NCBI GenBank assembly: GCA_964558315.1
Contig: CAZLCL010000012.1
Span: forward strand, 1-19,097
Length of the DNA: 19,097 nt
DNA from: MWCM01 sp964558315
Lineage (GTDB): Bacteria; Patescibacteriota; UBA1384; XYA2-FULL-43-10
Direction: 5' to 3'
Shown in pieces: positions 1-7,401 of this stretch (the stretch's first letter is position 1; each line of letters opens with the position of its first letter). The translations under genes were made by a program, and so were the position numbers. The notes below the pieces were generated by a model that searched no databases, was not told the DNA's origin, and saw nothing but the letters and a program-made list of their open reading frames with translations.

Positions 1-1
1 T

Positions 2-398
2 TGGTGGAGGTGGCGGGAGTTGCACCCGCGTCCAAAAAGTCAAAAACATATCGCCTACAAGTATAGTTCTGATAAATTTTCTTCGAACATTGAATAAAAT
101 CAGAACAAAAATCCAATGCTCTATTTCGATGTTTATCTTATCTCTTAGCGCACGAAATCCGCTTTGAGAGCAACTCGAAATATGACATCCAATCTTTAAA
201 GTCGAGTAGCCTTAAAGTTGGATGGTTGTCGCGATTAGGCGGCAACTGGCGAGAAAGCAAAGCCGCTGAAAACAGAAGCTAGTTTCTCTTTAAGTGAAGT
301 TTTTGCACTTAATTTTTTGTAAACACTTATAAAGCGGTTTACTTACTTACTTGCAGATATGTTTTTAAAGTGCTTTCTGTCGAAACTAATACACCCCC
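2..398 (-). ncRNA. ssrA: tmRNA (transfer-messenger RNA)
   Basis: Rescues stalled ribosomes by acting first as an alanyl-tRNA and then as a short mRNA that tags the unfinished protein for degradation. The minus strand starts with GGGGGTGTATTAGTTTCGAC, the conserved tmRNA 5' end. It finishes with a TΨC arm (GGACGCGGGTGCAACTCCCG) and an encoded CCA at 4-2. The 5' GGGGGTG pairs with the 3' CACCTCC to give a seven-pair acceptor stem containing one G-U pair, as in other tmRNAs. The most likely resume codon is GCA at 306-304, and the frame runs 23 codons to TAA at 237-235. The tag begins AKTSLKEKLA and ends FAFSPVAA, fitting the usual hydrophobic ...AA protease signal. It is longer than the roughly 10-residue tags of model bacteria. 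The tag frame is inferred; the RNA identity is clear. Confidence 0.95.
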
Positions 399-590
399 AT
401 AACAAGCTTTACTAATAACTTAACTATACTAAAAAGTTTGAACTAGAATATATAATTGTAAAAAACAATCTCTTAAACTATCCAATAATGTAACATTATG
501 ACAGAACCGTTGTTTTTAGTCAAAAGATCAATAAAAAAATTTTCTCGGAGTCTAATGAAAAAAGATATTAACATATCATATATCGTAACA

Positions 591-1457
591 TTATCTATTA
601 TTTAGAACTGCTGGGTTAGGCGAAGAGAAACTTGGAAAAAATCTAGAGAACACAATAAAAATAATGCCCAGAAACAAAGATATTATCCCCCAGATCCTTA
701 TCTTTAAAGCGATATACTGTATTGTTTTTTCGGCGAGCTCGGAAAAAATCTCATAAAAGCCAGATGAAACAGATTGATTATCAATCATATATAGATTTTT
801 TGAGCTTAAATAAAGCAAAATAAAATATCCTAAAATTAAACATAAACCAATAATAAATGATGTAATTGATAACGATAAGAACTTTTGACGCCAACCTTTA
901 GATAACAAGAAGACGATGATCGTTAACAGCAATAAAATTAATATACCTAAATATTTTGAATAAATGGCGCATTTTAGTAAAAATGGATTATTTTTGATTT
1001 GGCTAATATTTAATATATAAGTATTCGGCACCATTTGATTAAAAGCCTCGACAGCTGATTCTGGTTGCCCAGCCAATAAATCTTGTTTTATCGGGATAAG
1101 ATCAAATTCCATATTTATCTCGTTATTCTTAAGACTGCCGTATAAGCTATCTAAAGCTTTCTCGAGTGTAACCTGCAGAGTCTGCGGTTTGGTTAGGGAA
1201 ATAATTTGTTGCAACTGCTCAGCTTGAATTTGGCTCTGGCTGTCTCTGGCAGATTCGGCAATTAACGTTTCTAAATCATTCGGGCTTATTGAGGTAATTT
1301 TATGGTAAGTATTTGTTTCGATTAGTATTTTTTTAATCGCAATTGGATTATCAAAAAATAAAATGTGTAAAGCTAGAAAGAGAAAAGTTGGTAAAACAAT
1401 AACTGCGATTAATAGATAGCAAATTAGTAACAAAAAGTTTTTCATGGCTAATAACAT
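591..1457 (-). CDS. Predicted multi-pass membrane protein, unknown function
   Basis: I do not recognise a family. The protein of about 285 residues has one hydrophobic segment at the N-terminus (residues about 7-33). A soluble, mostly polar domain of about 130 residues follows. Three more hydrophobic segments lie at about 167-187, 194-218 and 253-271. This suggests a membrane-anchored extracytoplasmic domain followed by a membrane bundle. The start is uncertain: ATG at 1457 or the fifth codon ATG at 1445 (MKNFLLLICYLL), which would put the hydrophobic anchor right at the N-terminus. Neither has a Shine-Dalgarno sequence. A TATAAT on the minus strand at 1471-1466 would start RNA almost at the first ATG, so a leaderless message is possible. 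It is transcribed divergently from the methyltransferase gene, 64 bp away. Confidence 0.7.
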   Translation of the reverse strand: MLLAMKNFLLLICYLLIAVIVLPTFLFLALHILFFDNPIAIKKILIETNTYHKITSISPNDLETLIAESARDSQSQIQAEQLQQIISLTKPQTLQVTLEKALDSLYGSLKNNEINMEFDLIPIKQDLLAGQPESAVEAFNQMVPNTYILNISQIKNNPFLLKCAIYSKYLGILILLLLTIIVFLLSKGWRQKFLSLSITSFIIGLCLILGYFILLYLSSKNLYMIDNQSVSSGFYEIFSELAEKTIQYIALKIRIWGIISLFLGIIFIVFSRFFPSFSSPNPAVLNNR

Positions 1458-1521
1458 TTTACACTATTATATGTTGAAATAAATCATTATAAAATTTAAA
1501 TATAAAGTTTATAATAATATT

Positions 1522-2061
1522 ATGATAATAATTGAAATTATCGTTTGTTTGGTGTTAATATTGACTTTATTTTGGCAAGCTTCTTTGTTGTTTTCCTCAT
1601 TTTTTGGAGCTCCGACTGTATATGCAAATAAGCAAGCAATTAGAGACGCTTATAATCTTAGCAAACTTAAAAAAAGTGAGTTAGTTCTGGATTTGGGTTG
1701 TGGCGATGCCAGGAGCTTAATAATCGCCGCAAAAGAGTTTGGAGCTAAAGGAGTTGGGGTAGAAATTTCTCCTTACTGTTTTTTAAAATCAAAAATCAAT
1801 GTAATGAGAGCTGGTCAGAGCAAAAATATTAAAATATTTTTTGGCAGTTTTCAAAAGGCAGAAAAATATTTAAATAAGGCAGACGTTGTTTATTTATATT
1901 TATTAAATTCAGTTCTAAAAGAAATTGAAAACTGGTATTTTAATGCAATTTCAAAAAAAACTAGAACGGTTGTGCTATCTTTTAAATTTGATAAAAAAAG
2001 AGCTGTTAAAACAATTTCAACTAATAATTTGGGTCAAATCACCACAATAAGACTTTATTAA
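1522..2061 (+). CDS. Membrane-anchored class I SAM-dependent methyltransferase
   Basis: Probable S-adenosylmethionine-dependent methyltransferase; the substrate is unknown. Residues 1-30 form one hydrophobic segment, probably a membrane anchor. The Rossmann-like SAM-binding motif I follows as LVLDLGCGDARS (about 54-65), then the acidic loop GVGVEISPY at about 78-86 and an ADVVYLYLL strand near 119-127, typical of motif IV position. At 179 residues it is a minimal catalytic core with no added substrate-recognition domain. The start at 1522 has no Shine-Dalgarno sequence. A TATAAT at 1510-1515 lies so close that the transcript may be nearly leaderless. Small anchored methyltransferases like this are frequent in reduced bacterial genomes, but the context gives no clue to the target. 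Confidence 0.75.
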   Translation: MIIIEIIVCLVLILTLFWQASLLFSSFFGAPTVYANKQAIRDAYNLSKLKKSELVLDLGCGDARSLIIAAKEFGAKGVGVEISPYCFLKSKINVMRAGQSKNIKIFFGSFQKAEKYLNKADVVYLYLLNSVLKEIENWYFNAISKKTRTVVLSFKFDKKRAVKTISTNNLGQITTIRLY

Positions 2062-2087
2062 ACTCAATCACGTTGTAATATTGCCTA

Positions 2088-2116
2088 TTGACAACAAAAT
2101 AAATGTAAAGTATACT
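2088..2116 (+). promoter_or_regulatory. Consensus sigma-70 promoter of the HTH-Hsp20 gene
   Basis: TTGACA at 2088-2093 is a perfect -35 box. TATACT at 2111-2116 is a near-perfect -10 box, with exactly 17 bp between them. The predicted RNA start is near 2123, about 40 nt before the ATG at 2164. The -10 box lies inside a perfect palindrome, so this promoter is probably repressible. Confidence 0.8.
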
Positions 2117-2123
2117 TTACATT
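2102..2123. promoter_or_regulatory. Perfect 22-bp palindromic operator over the -10 box
   Basis: The half-site AATGTAAAGTA (2102-2112) is followed directly by its exact reverse complement (2113-2123). The palindrome covers the -10 box and the expected RNA start of the next gene. That gene begins with an XRE-type helix-turn-helix domain, so autoregulation is the simplest reading. The binding itself is inferred. Confidence 0.7.
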
Positions 2124-2163
2124 AAAGAGATGCTAAATAATAATTAACATCAAAACGGTGATT

Positions 2164-2961
2164 ATGAAACTAAACCAAGACAGTGAAAGCCCTTTAACAA
2201 TAAAAAACAAACTTAGAGAAATTCGAAAACAGAGAGGATTAAGTCAAGAAGAATTAGCTGATGCCTTTGGCGTATCCAGACAATCAATTATCTCTTTAGA
2301 ACAGGGTAAGCATTTCCCCTCTTTACCGCTTATTGCAAATATGTGTCAGTTTTTTAACTCTGCTTTCGAAGATATATTCGAGTTTGAATTTCATATGAAA
2401 AAGGAACTGGATCGTATAATAAATAATGATTCGAATATCAGAATAAAAATTATTAATCAGCCCGAAGTTAATTCGGAAACAAATACCTCCGATAAACAGA
2501 GGGTAAGAAAGGAGGCAAATATGCCTTTTGAATTGGAGCCATGGAGACCATTTCGCGAAGCGGTATCTTTACGCGACGCGATGGATCGTCTTTTTGAGGA
2601 GAGCGTTGTATCTCCAACTAAGAGTGCAATTGCTATGCCCAAGATTGACATTAAAGAGAAGAAAGACTCAGTAGTAGTAAAAGCCGAACTGCCAGGTGTT
2701 GCTGAAGAAGACATTGAGGTAGAGATAACTGAAAATATCATGACTATTAGCGGTGAAAAGATGGAGGAAAAGGAAACTGAGAAAGAAGGCTATTATTATA
2801 AGGAAAGTCACTCAGGGTCATTCACCCGAAGTTTTTCTCTCCCTAGCGAAGTATCTGCGGAAAAAGCCGAAGCTGATATGAAAAATGGTGTGTTAACCAT
2901 TACTATTCCCAAAGTGGAGGCCAAAAAGCCAAAGAAGGTCACCATAAAAAAGAAAAAATAA
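2164..2961 (+). CDS. XRE-type HTH regulator fused to Hsp20 small heat-shock protein
   Basis: One uninterrupted frame carries two domains. Residues about 12-73 form a Cro/CI-type helix-turn-helix (LREIRKQRGLSQEELADAFG, then VSRQSIISLEQGKHFPS). This is similar in length to the free-standing 65-70 residue XRE regulators common in bacteria and archaea. A polar linker follows to about residue 119. Residues 120-265 are a complete alpha-crystallin (Hsp20) protein, with WRPFREAVSLRDAMDRLF, PKIDIKEKKDSVVVKAELPG, the GVLTITIPK strand and a Lys-rich tail. Hsp20 proteins hold unfolding proteins in an ATP-independent way. A GTG two codons upstream (2158) is an alternative start; neither has a Shine-Dalgarno sequence. 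A strong internal ribosome binding site at 2508-2515 could also yield a separate 146-residue Hsp20. A chaperone that senses misfolded protein while its own HTH represses the promoter is an attractive but unproven idea. Confidence 0.85.
   Translation: MKLNQDSESPLTIKNKLREIRKQRGLSQEELADAFGVSRQSIISLEQGKHFPSLPLIANMCQFFNSAFEDIFEFEFHMKKELDRIINNDSNIRIKIINQPEVNSETNTSDKQRVRKEANMPFELEPWRPFREAVSLRDAMDRLFEESVVSPTKSAIAMPKIDIKEKKDSVVVKAELPGVAEEDIEVEITENIMTISGEKMEEKETEKEGYYYKESHSGSFTRSFSLPSEVSAEKAEADMKNGVLTITIPKVEAKKPKKVTIKKKK
2508..2523 (+). promoter_or_regulatory. Strong internal ribosome binding site at the Hsp20 domain boundary
   Basis: AAAGGAGG at 2508-2515 lies 5 nt before an in-frame ATG at 2521 that starts MPFELEPWRPF, a natural beginning for a free Hsp20 protein. 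The outer start at 2158/2164 has no Shine-Dalgarno sequence. The message may therefore give both the fusion and a stand-alone Hsp20 (2521-2961, 146 residues). Confidence 0.7.
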
Positions 2962-2973
2962 TCCGCAACGCGA

Positions 2974-3004
2974 ATTAAAAAGAGTCTTTATGACTCTTTT
3001 TAAT
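2974..3004. terminator. Bidirectional intrinsic terminator between convergent genes
   Basis: A 13-bp perfect stem (2974-2986 with 2992-3004) has a 5-nt loop, TTTAT. The stem core AGAGTC/GACTCT is flanked by an A-run on one side and a T-run on the other, so it can end transcription in both directions. It lies between the HTH-Hsp20 gene and the convergent ABC permease. Confidence 0.85.
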
Positions 3005-3011
3005 ATTGTCT

Positions 3012-4649
3012 CTATCTATTTTCTCTATTCACCCAGAATACCGCAGTAATAGTATATACTATGGCGAAAATTGTCATAATAACTAACTCTGGCCATATAT
3101 CGAATATACCCCAATCAAAAAGATTAACTTTTCTTAGGGCGGAGATAGCATATGTTAGTGGATTTATTTTACTAGCGTAGCGAAAATATGGATGAATATT
3201 CTCGCTGGCAAAGAAGAACTCAGAAGTTAGGACCATCAGAAAAAACGTGTAAAAAGCAAATTGAATTGACGAAGGCAGGTCGCGGGTAATTACAGATATT
3301 AGCAGTCCCATAGAAACAGATACTATAGCCATAATAAAAGATATCAATAATACCAGCCACCAGCTACCAATAGCGGCTCCAAAAGCGAATTTTAACATCA
3401 AAATGATGGCAACTAACGAAAAGATCCCAATTAATACATTCGAAATGATTTTCGCCACCATCACTTTTAGCCTGGAAGCAGGAGTAGAAAATAATCTTTC
3501 CAAAACTCCGCTTTCTCTGTCTTGCGATAGAGATGTCGCGGCTTTGAGCAAAAAGATCAACACAATTACTAATGGAATAGCGCCCGAAGAGTAACGATCA
3601 AAATAGTTGATTTCTTTAGATAAAAATTCTTTATTTTCCAGTTTTATAGGTTCGGTATTTATAGCTATCTCTATCTGTTCATTAACTAAATCTGATTTAA
3701 ATTTATCAACTTGCTCTTTAATCGCAAGATAAATAGGACTTTCGGGGTTAGAGGGAGAAAGCCGATTTTTGTAGATTGCAAATTTATTATTTACAGTGTC
3801 GGAAAGTCTTTTTTTGCTGTTCTGCTTAAAAAGTAACATTTCTTGTGAAATTTCTTGGCTGATTGTCGTTTCGATTGCCTTAATTAATTCTAATTTATAA
3901 TCAGCAAATTGTTTCGAAATAGTTTCCGATACTTCTCCTGCTGGCAATGAGGTTAAAACTGAGGAGCTAAACTTATCAAATTCTTCATTAATTTTTTGGC
4001 TCAAAACTATATTAAGATTCTGCTTAGTCTGCTCGATATTGTCCGATACAGCCAAATTAATTTGTAATTCAATTTCAGCTAGAGTTTCGGATTTAATTTT
4101 TTCAAGCTCGTTATTGATTGTTCTGGAAAGAGGAGTATTGCTGTTTTGCCCCAGTATTTCATCGGTAAACTGCACGAATTTTTCGTCAATAGTTTTTTTA
4201 TATTCTTCCTCTGCGGTTTCCTGAGCAATATCGGCAATAGCTTTGGCAATAATATTTTTTATAGATTTTGTAATTTCTTCTTTTACCTTGCCTTGCACTT
4301 CCGGATAGCGTGGATCTTCAATAATTTTAACCACTCCTTTATTGTTGGCGATATCAACAGAGATAATCGTTTTAGCGCTTCCCTCTTTTAACATTTTTTT
4401 GCCATCTTCAAGACTTGAGGTATCAGAGACGATAAAAAGAGAATTGCTTTTAATCTCTTCGGCAATACTTAAGCTAAGCTGATCATTATTAGTTGTCAAA
4501 CCTATATGAATATCTTTGGGTGATTGATAGGCAAAAAGAGCAAATACTGCAGTAGCTAGTAAGGGGCTAATTAAAAAGATTATTACCAACTTGATATTTT
4601 TAAAAAATCTGCGAAGTTCAAATTTTATATATTCAAAAAGTGAATTCAT
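3012..4649 (-). CDS. ABC-2 type transporter permease with large extracytoplasmic domain
   Basis: Membrane subunit of an exporter, partner of the ATPase encoded just upstream. Residues about 20-42 form the first membrane helix. A large outside domain of about 300 residues follows, rich in Glu, Lys, Gln and Ser with repeated heptad-like stretches, probably coiled coil. Five or six further hydrophobic segments lie between about 355 and 540. This is the ABC-2 membrane layout: one helix, a loop, then a bundle. The GVLERLFSTPASRLKVMVAK stretch is the conserved cytoplasmic loop that touches the ATPase in this family. The start ATG overlaps the ATPase stop by 4 nt (ATGA), so the two are translationally coupled. 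The substrate cannot be told from sequence; drug, lipid or polymer export are all possible. Confidence 0.85.
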   Translation of the reverse strand: MNSLFEYIKFELRRFFKNIKLVIIFLISPLLATAVFALFAYQSPKDIHIGLTTNNDQLSLSIAEEIKSNSLFIVSDTSSLEDGKKMLKEGSAKTIISVDIANNKGVVKIIEDPRYPEVQGKVKEEITKSIKNIIAKAIADIAQETAEEEYKKTIDEKFVQFTDEILGQNSNTPLSRTINNELEKIKSETLAEIELQINLAVSDNIEQTKQNLNIVLSQKINEEFDKFSSSVLTSLPAGEVSETISKQFADYKLELIKAIETTISQEISQEMLLFKQNSKKRLSDTVNNKFAIYKNRLSPSNPESPIYLAIKEQVDKFKSDLVNEQIEIAINTEPIKLENKEFLSKEINYFDRYSSGAIPLVIVLIFLLKAATSLSQDRESGVLERLFSTPASRLKVMVAKIISNVLIGIFSLVAIILMLKFAFGAAIGSWWLVLLISFIMAIVSVSMGLLISVITRDLPSSIQFAFYTFFLMVLTSEFFFASENIHPYFRYASKINPLTYAISALRKVNLFDWGIFDIWPELVIMTIFAIVYTITAVFWVNRENR

Positions 4650-5377
4650 GGTTTATTTTTATCAGTAACTAGCTTATAAAAAACTTCTTCTAAATTGTGG
4701 CAGTTATTGTCAATTATAATACGTCTTGGTTCGCCATAAACGATCATTTTACCCAAATCCATTAAAGTAATTCGATCACACAGCTTCTCTGCTTCTTCTA
4801 AATAATGAGTAGTAAATATTATTGAGGCTTCGCGTTTTAGTTCTAATAACAGATCCCAAATCTTGTGGCGTAAGTCTGGATCGAGACCGATTGTAATTTC
4901 ATCGGCAATAATAATTTTGGGATGGTGAATAATTGCGATTGCAATAGAAAGGCGCTTTTTGTAGCCACCAGACAAATTACCAACATAACTATTGCGATAT
5001 TTATTTAGTTCTAGCTTATCTATTAAGTAATTAATGCGTTCTTTGCGCTCAGCACTTTTTAATTTATAAGAGTAAGAAAAAAGATATAAATTATCTACAA
5101 CACTTAGATCATTGTAAAGTAAATCTTGTTGGGGAATATATCCGATAATATTGCGTATTATATGATGGTCATGATCGGCATCTCTAAAATTGATATTGCC
5201 GCTGGTTGGCTCCAAAACTGTTGCCAGCATGCGTAAAGTGGTGCTTTTGCCGGAGCCGTTTGAGCCCAAAAGACCAAAGATTTCATTTTCTTTAACCTCA
5301 AAAGAGATATCATCAACAGCGACTATATGATGATTGAAGATTTTGCGAAGATTATTAACTTTAATGACATTAGCCAT
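4646..5377 (-). CDS. ABC transporter ATP-binding protein
   Basis: Powers the ABC-2 permease encoded immediately downstream with a 4-nt overlap. Visible motifs in order are Walker A GSNGSGKSTT (about 38-47), a Q-loop in YIPQQDLL (about 85-92), signature LSGGYKKRL (about 133-141), Walker B IIIADE with D-loop ITIGLDP, and the switch histidine in IIFTTHYLEEAE. At 243 residues it is a standard single nucleotide-binding domain. The usual DEPT after Walker B is DEIT here, a mild change that keeps the catalytic glutamate. The start at 5377 has no Shine-Dalgarno sequence. The tRNA-Val gene lies upstream on the same strand but is separated by an intrinsic terminator, so the pair probably has its own promoter in the 5378-5410 gap. 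Confidence 0.92.
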   Translation of the reverse strand: MANVIKVNNLRKIFNHHIVAVDDISFEVKENEIFGLLGSNGSGKSTTLRMLATVLEPTSGNINFRDADHDHHIIRNIIGYIPQQDLLYNDLSVVDNLYLFSYSYKLKSAERKERINYLIDKLELNKYRNSYVGNLSGGYKKRLSIAIAIIHHPKIIIADEITIGLDPDLRHKIWDLLLELKREASIIFTTHYLEEAEKLCDRITLMDLGKMIVYGEPRRIIIDNNCHNLEEVFYKLVTDKNKP

Positions 5378-5409
5378 ATTGAATCAATTGTATCATATTG
5401 CGAAAATTA

Positions 5410-5432
5410 CAAAAAACACCGTTAAACGGTGT
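5410..5432 (-). terminator. Intrinsic terminator after tRNA-Val
   Basis: On the minus strand ACACCG, loop TTTAA, CGGTGT is followed by a T-run (5416-5411). The first stem base overlaps the last base of the encoded CCA end, so the hairpin starts directly at the tRNA 3' end. Confidence 0.8.
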
Positions 5433-5508
5433 GGTGGGCGTGAGAGGACTCGAACCTCTGACTTCCACAATGTCAATGTGACGCTCTAACCAACTGAGCT
5501 ACACGCCC
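5432..5508 (-). tRNA. tRNA-Val (anticodon GAC)
   Basis: A full cloverleaf can be drawn on the minus strand. The acceptor stem is GGGCGTG with CACGCCC, the D arm is GCTC-AGTTGGTTA-GAGC, the anticodon stem is TCACA with TGTGG, and the T arm is AGAGG-TTCGAGT-CCTCT. The anticodon loop ATTGACA-T places GAC at positions 34-36, reading valine codons GUC and GUU. Discriminator A is followed by an encoded CCA at 5434-5432. Length is 77 nt with no intron. Confidence 0.95.
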
Positions 5509-5521
5509 GAAACTTATGTAT

Positions 5522-5550
5522 ATTTTACAATAGGTAAAAAATAGTTTCAA
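5522..5550 (-). promoter_or_regulatory. Promoter of tRNA-Val
   Basis: On the minus strand a -35 box TTGAAA (5550-5545) is separated by exactly 17 bp from a -10 box TAAAAT (5527-5522), which is preceded by TG. RNA would start near 5515, about 7 nt before the mature tRNA. Confidence 0.7.
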
Positions 5551-5556
5551 TAATTA

Positions 5557-5585
5557 TTGTTAAACCAGCGGCAAAATGATATATA
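5557..5585 (+). promoter_or_regulatory. Promoter of the GC-rich orphan gene
   Basis: TTGTTA (5557-5562), a 17-bp gap and TATATA (5580-5585) with an extended TGA in front. It is divergent from the tRNA-Val promoter, and the two -35 boxes are about 7 bp apart. The untranslated leader would be about 25 nt and carries a full-strength ribosome binding site. Confidence 0.5.
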
Positions 5586-5616
5586 TTATGTATTCACCCG
5601 GAAGGAGGTGAATTTG

Positions 5617-5976
5617 ATGAAAACGGTGCCTGAAGTGGTTCTGCCTGTACGCGAGGTCTGCGGGTGCGAATTGGTCGTTGCAGTAAAACACCCGCGGGGA
5701 TCGGAGCTGGGGTGGGAGCTTGACGTATGCATTAGCCATGCTCTCGAACAGTATCAGCCCCAAGAGAGTCTTTGCAAGATTCTCTTCGGCTCCGCCTCTA
5801 GGTCATCTCTCCGAGACTCCCTGACCGACTTCGCCGTCGGTGTGTTGGAGGAGGCGATTAGGGAGATGTTCCCTAACGAGGGGACGCCGGAGTACGTCTT
5901 TGTGCAGATTACGGCGAAGTCTGCTAGATTCGCCAATTTGCCCAAGACGAGGATCAAGGCCGGGCCCTCAAAGTGA
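5617..5976 (+). CDS. GC-rich orphan gene, hypothetical protein
   Basis: I recognise no family. The 119-residue product starts MKTVPEVVLPVREVCGCELV. It has a mixed alpha/beta look, two nearby cysteines (CGC), an Arg/Ser-rich middle stretch and a basic tail. No signal peptide or membrane segment is seen. The ATG at 5617 is preceded by AAGGAGGTGA (5602-5611), an almost perfect anti-16S match and the strongest ribosome binding site in the window. An earlier ATG at 5557 lies in the promoter and is rejected. The gene is clearly richer in G and C than its AT-rich neighbours, using codons such as CTG, GCG and CGG. Such composition and a full Shine-Dalgarno sequence suggest recent transfer from another genome or unusually strong expression. 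Confidence 0.7.
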   Translation: MKTVPEVVLPVREVCGCELVVAVKHPRGSELGWELDVCISHALEQYQPQESLCKILFGSASRSSLRDSLTDFAVGVLEEAIREMFPNEGTPEYVFVQITAKSARFANLPKTRIKAGPSK

Positions 5977-5982
5977 GGGCTC
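5962..5982 (+). terminator. GC-rich hairpin over the stop codon of the orphan gene
   Basis: GGGCCCTCA (5962-5970) pairs with TGAGGGCTC (5974-5982) around a 3-nt loop, with one G-T pair. The stem contains the TGA stop at 5974-5976. There is no immediate T-run, so it is either a weak terminator or an RNA-protecting hairpin. Confidence 0.4.
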
Positions 5983-6228
5983 AGTGCTGTATCTGAAAAG
6001 TTTTGGCATTTTTATATGTCTGATGACGTCACATAATAAATTATTACTCTAAGACAGAAAATATTAATATATACTAATTTATTTGAACATACCGGTGAAG
6101 AAATATGTTATATTTTAAATGTGCTTATTTTCCATGTTGGAGCATTTTTTGCTTAAGTTACCAATATACTTAGAATTCCGACAAAGATGGCATTAGTAAA
6201 AGCGGGAACAATATTCCAAAAAAATTCT

Positions 6229-6654
6229 ATGATATTAAAGATTAAAAAAATTCATCAAAACGCTAAAATACCAAAATATGCTCTACCGGGAGATGCCGGT
6301 ATGGATCTTTTTTCGGTCGAGAACCTGTCTATAAAACCGGGGAGTATTGAAGCAATAAAAACCGGAATTACGGTTGATTTGCCAGAAGGGAGTGTTGGTT
6401 TGATATGGGATAAGAGCGGTTTAGCTCTTAAGTCGGGAATAAAAGTCATGGGTGGAGTTATTGATTCCGGTTACCGTGGTGAAATTGCAGTGATTATTAC
6501 AAATCTATCTAACAAAGAACATCAAATTAAAGTCGGGGATAAAATTGCACAAATGCTGATTCAAAAAGTTGAACAACCTAAAATTGTCGAAACTGATGAA
6601 TTGAGTAAAACGGAACGAAATCGGGGAGGATTCGGTTCTACTGGGAGTAAGTAG
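6229..6654 (+). CDS. dut: dUTP diphosphatase (dUTPase)
   Basis: Splits dUTP to dUMP and pyrophosphate, keeping uracil out of DNA and feeding dTMP synthesis. All five motifs of the trimeric family are present in order: PGDAGMDLF (about 20-28), DKSGLALKSGI (motif 2, Asp-Lys in place of the usual Pro-Arg), GGVIDSGYRGEI with the catalytic Asp and Tyr, KIAQMLI, and the C-terminal P-loop-like RNRGGFGSTG. I choose ATG 6229 (MILKIKKIH), which gives 141 residues and the family's usual first strand. ATG 6187 would add 14 residues without family support. Neither start has a clear Shine-Dalgarno sequence. It is the first gene of a six-gene dTMP cluster, 63 bp before tmk. Confidence 0.95.
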   Translation: MILKIKKIHQNAKIPKYALPGDAGMDLFSVENLSIKPGSIEAIKTGITVDLPEGSVGLIWDKSGLALKSGIKVMGGVIDSGYRGEIAVIITNLSNKEHQIKVGDKIAQMLIQKVEQPKIVETDELSKTERNRGGFGSTGSK

Positions 6655-6717
6655 ATGGTGTTGTAAAAATGATATATACTTAAAGCAGAGGCATTATCAA
6701 TAATGTAAGGCGGGTAG

Positions 6718-7371
6718 ATGACCAAACCGATGTTTGTGATTATCGAAGGTGGCGAGTGCACTGGCAAAAGCACCCAGATGGAGTTGCTAGTGCGTGCTAT
6801 GAGTAATGCTGGTATTAAGGCAATCAAAACTCACGAACCGGGAGGCACGCCGGCCGGTGAGGCGATAAGAGGTGTATTACTCGATAAGAATGAACTTAAT
6901 TTATCAGCAAAGACGGAGCTTCTCCTTTTTTTGGCGTCGCGGTCCGCTTGGATAAAGGACGTGGTAGAGCCGGCAATTAATGGCGGCAAATCGGTTATAG
7001 CAGATAGATCTTATCCCTCTACCTTTGCTTATCAAGGGTATGCTGGAGGGATGTCTCTTTCCACCATTAAGCAGATGAATGATGTCGTGATGGAAGGCAG
7101 AAAGCCTGATTTGGTTATTATTGTTGATATATCTCAAGATACAATGAACCAAAGGATGAAAAGCCGTAACGAGGGAACTGATCGCATAGAATCTAAAGGA
7201 TCAAAATTTCACGCTAAAGTACTTGAAGGATATCGCAAATTTGCTCGTGACAACACTGATGGCAATGTCGTTTTAATAGATGGTGAAGGAAGCATTGGAA
7301 AAGTCCATTTATCTATTGTAACGCAACTGAACCAGCTCGATCCGAGTTTAGAGATAAAAACTGTGATTTAA
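6718..7371 (+). CDS. tmk: Thymidylate kinase (dTMP kinase)
   Basis: Phosphorylates dTMP to dTDP with ATP. The P-loop is GGECTGKST (residues 11-19). HEPGGTPAGEAIR is the family signature for substrate binding. The DRY-type motif appears as DRSYPSTFAYQGYAG. The lid region is RMKSRNEGTDRIES, with arginines that close over ATP. At 217 residues it is of normal length. A weak AGGCGGG precedes the ATG. It lies between dut and thyX on the same strand, so substrate (dTMP) and supplier are encoded side by side. Confidence 0.95.
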   Translation: MTKPMFVIIEGGECTGKSTQMELLVRAMSNAGIKAIKTHEPGGTPAGEAIRGVLLDKNELNLSAKTELLLFLASRSAWIKDVVEPAINGGKSVIADRSYPSTFAYQGYAGGMSLSTIKQMNDVVMEGRKPDLVIIVDISQDTMNQRMKSRNEGTDRIESKGSKFHAKVLEGYRKFARDNTDGNVVLIDGEGSIGKVHLSIVTQLNQLDPSLEIKTVI

Positions 7372-7401
7372 TAATTGTGAATATTAATAATAAAGGCACT
7401 T

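Noticed and set aside
485..499. 15-bp palindrome ATAATGT-A-ACATTAT between tmRNA and the membrane-protein gene
   Set aside because: In DNA this AT-rich such a palindrome is expected by chance, and no promoter or gene is attached to it.
555..605. A 16-codon open frame (MKKDINIS...) with GGAG 5 nt upstream
   Set aside because: Very short, AT-rich, and overlaps the 3' end of the convergent membrane-protein gene; no support beyond the start site.
5557..5616. Upstream ATG giving the GC-rich gene 20 more residues
   Set aside because: It would lie within the promoter, and the strong ribosome binding site at 5602-5611 points to ATG 5617.
6020..6033. TGACGTCA palindrome upstream of dut
   Set aside because: Only 8 bp, single copy, not positioned on a recognisable promoter.
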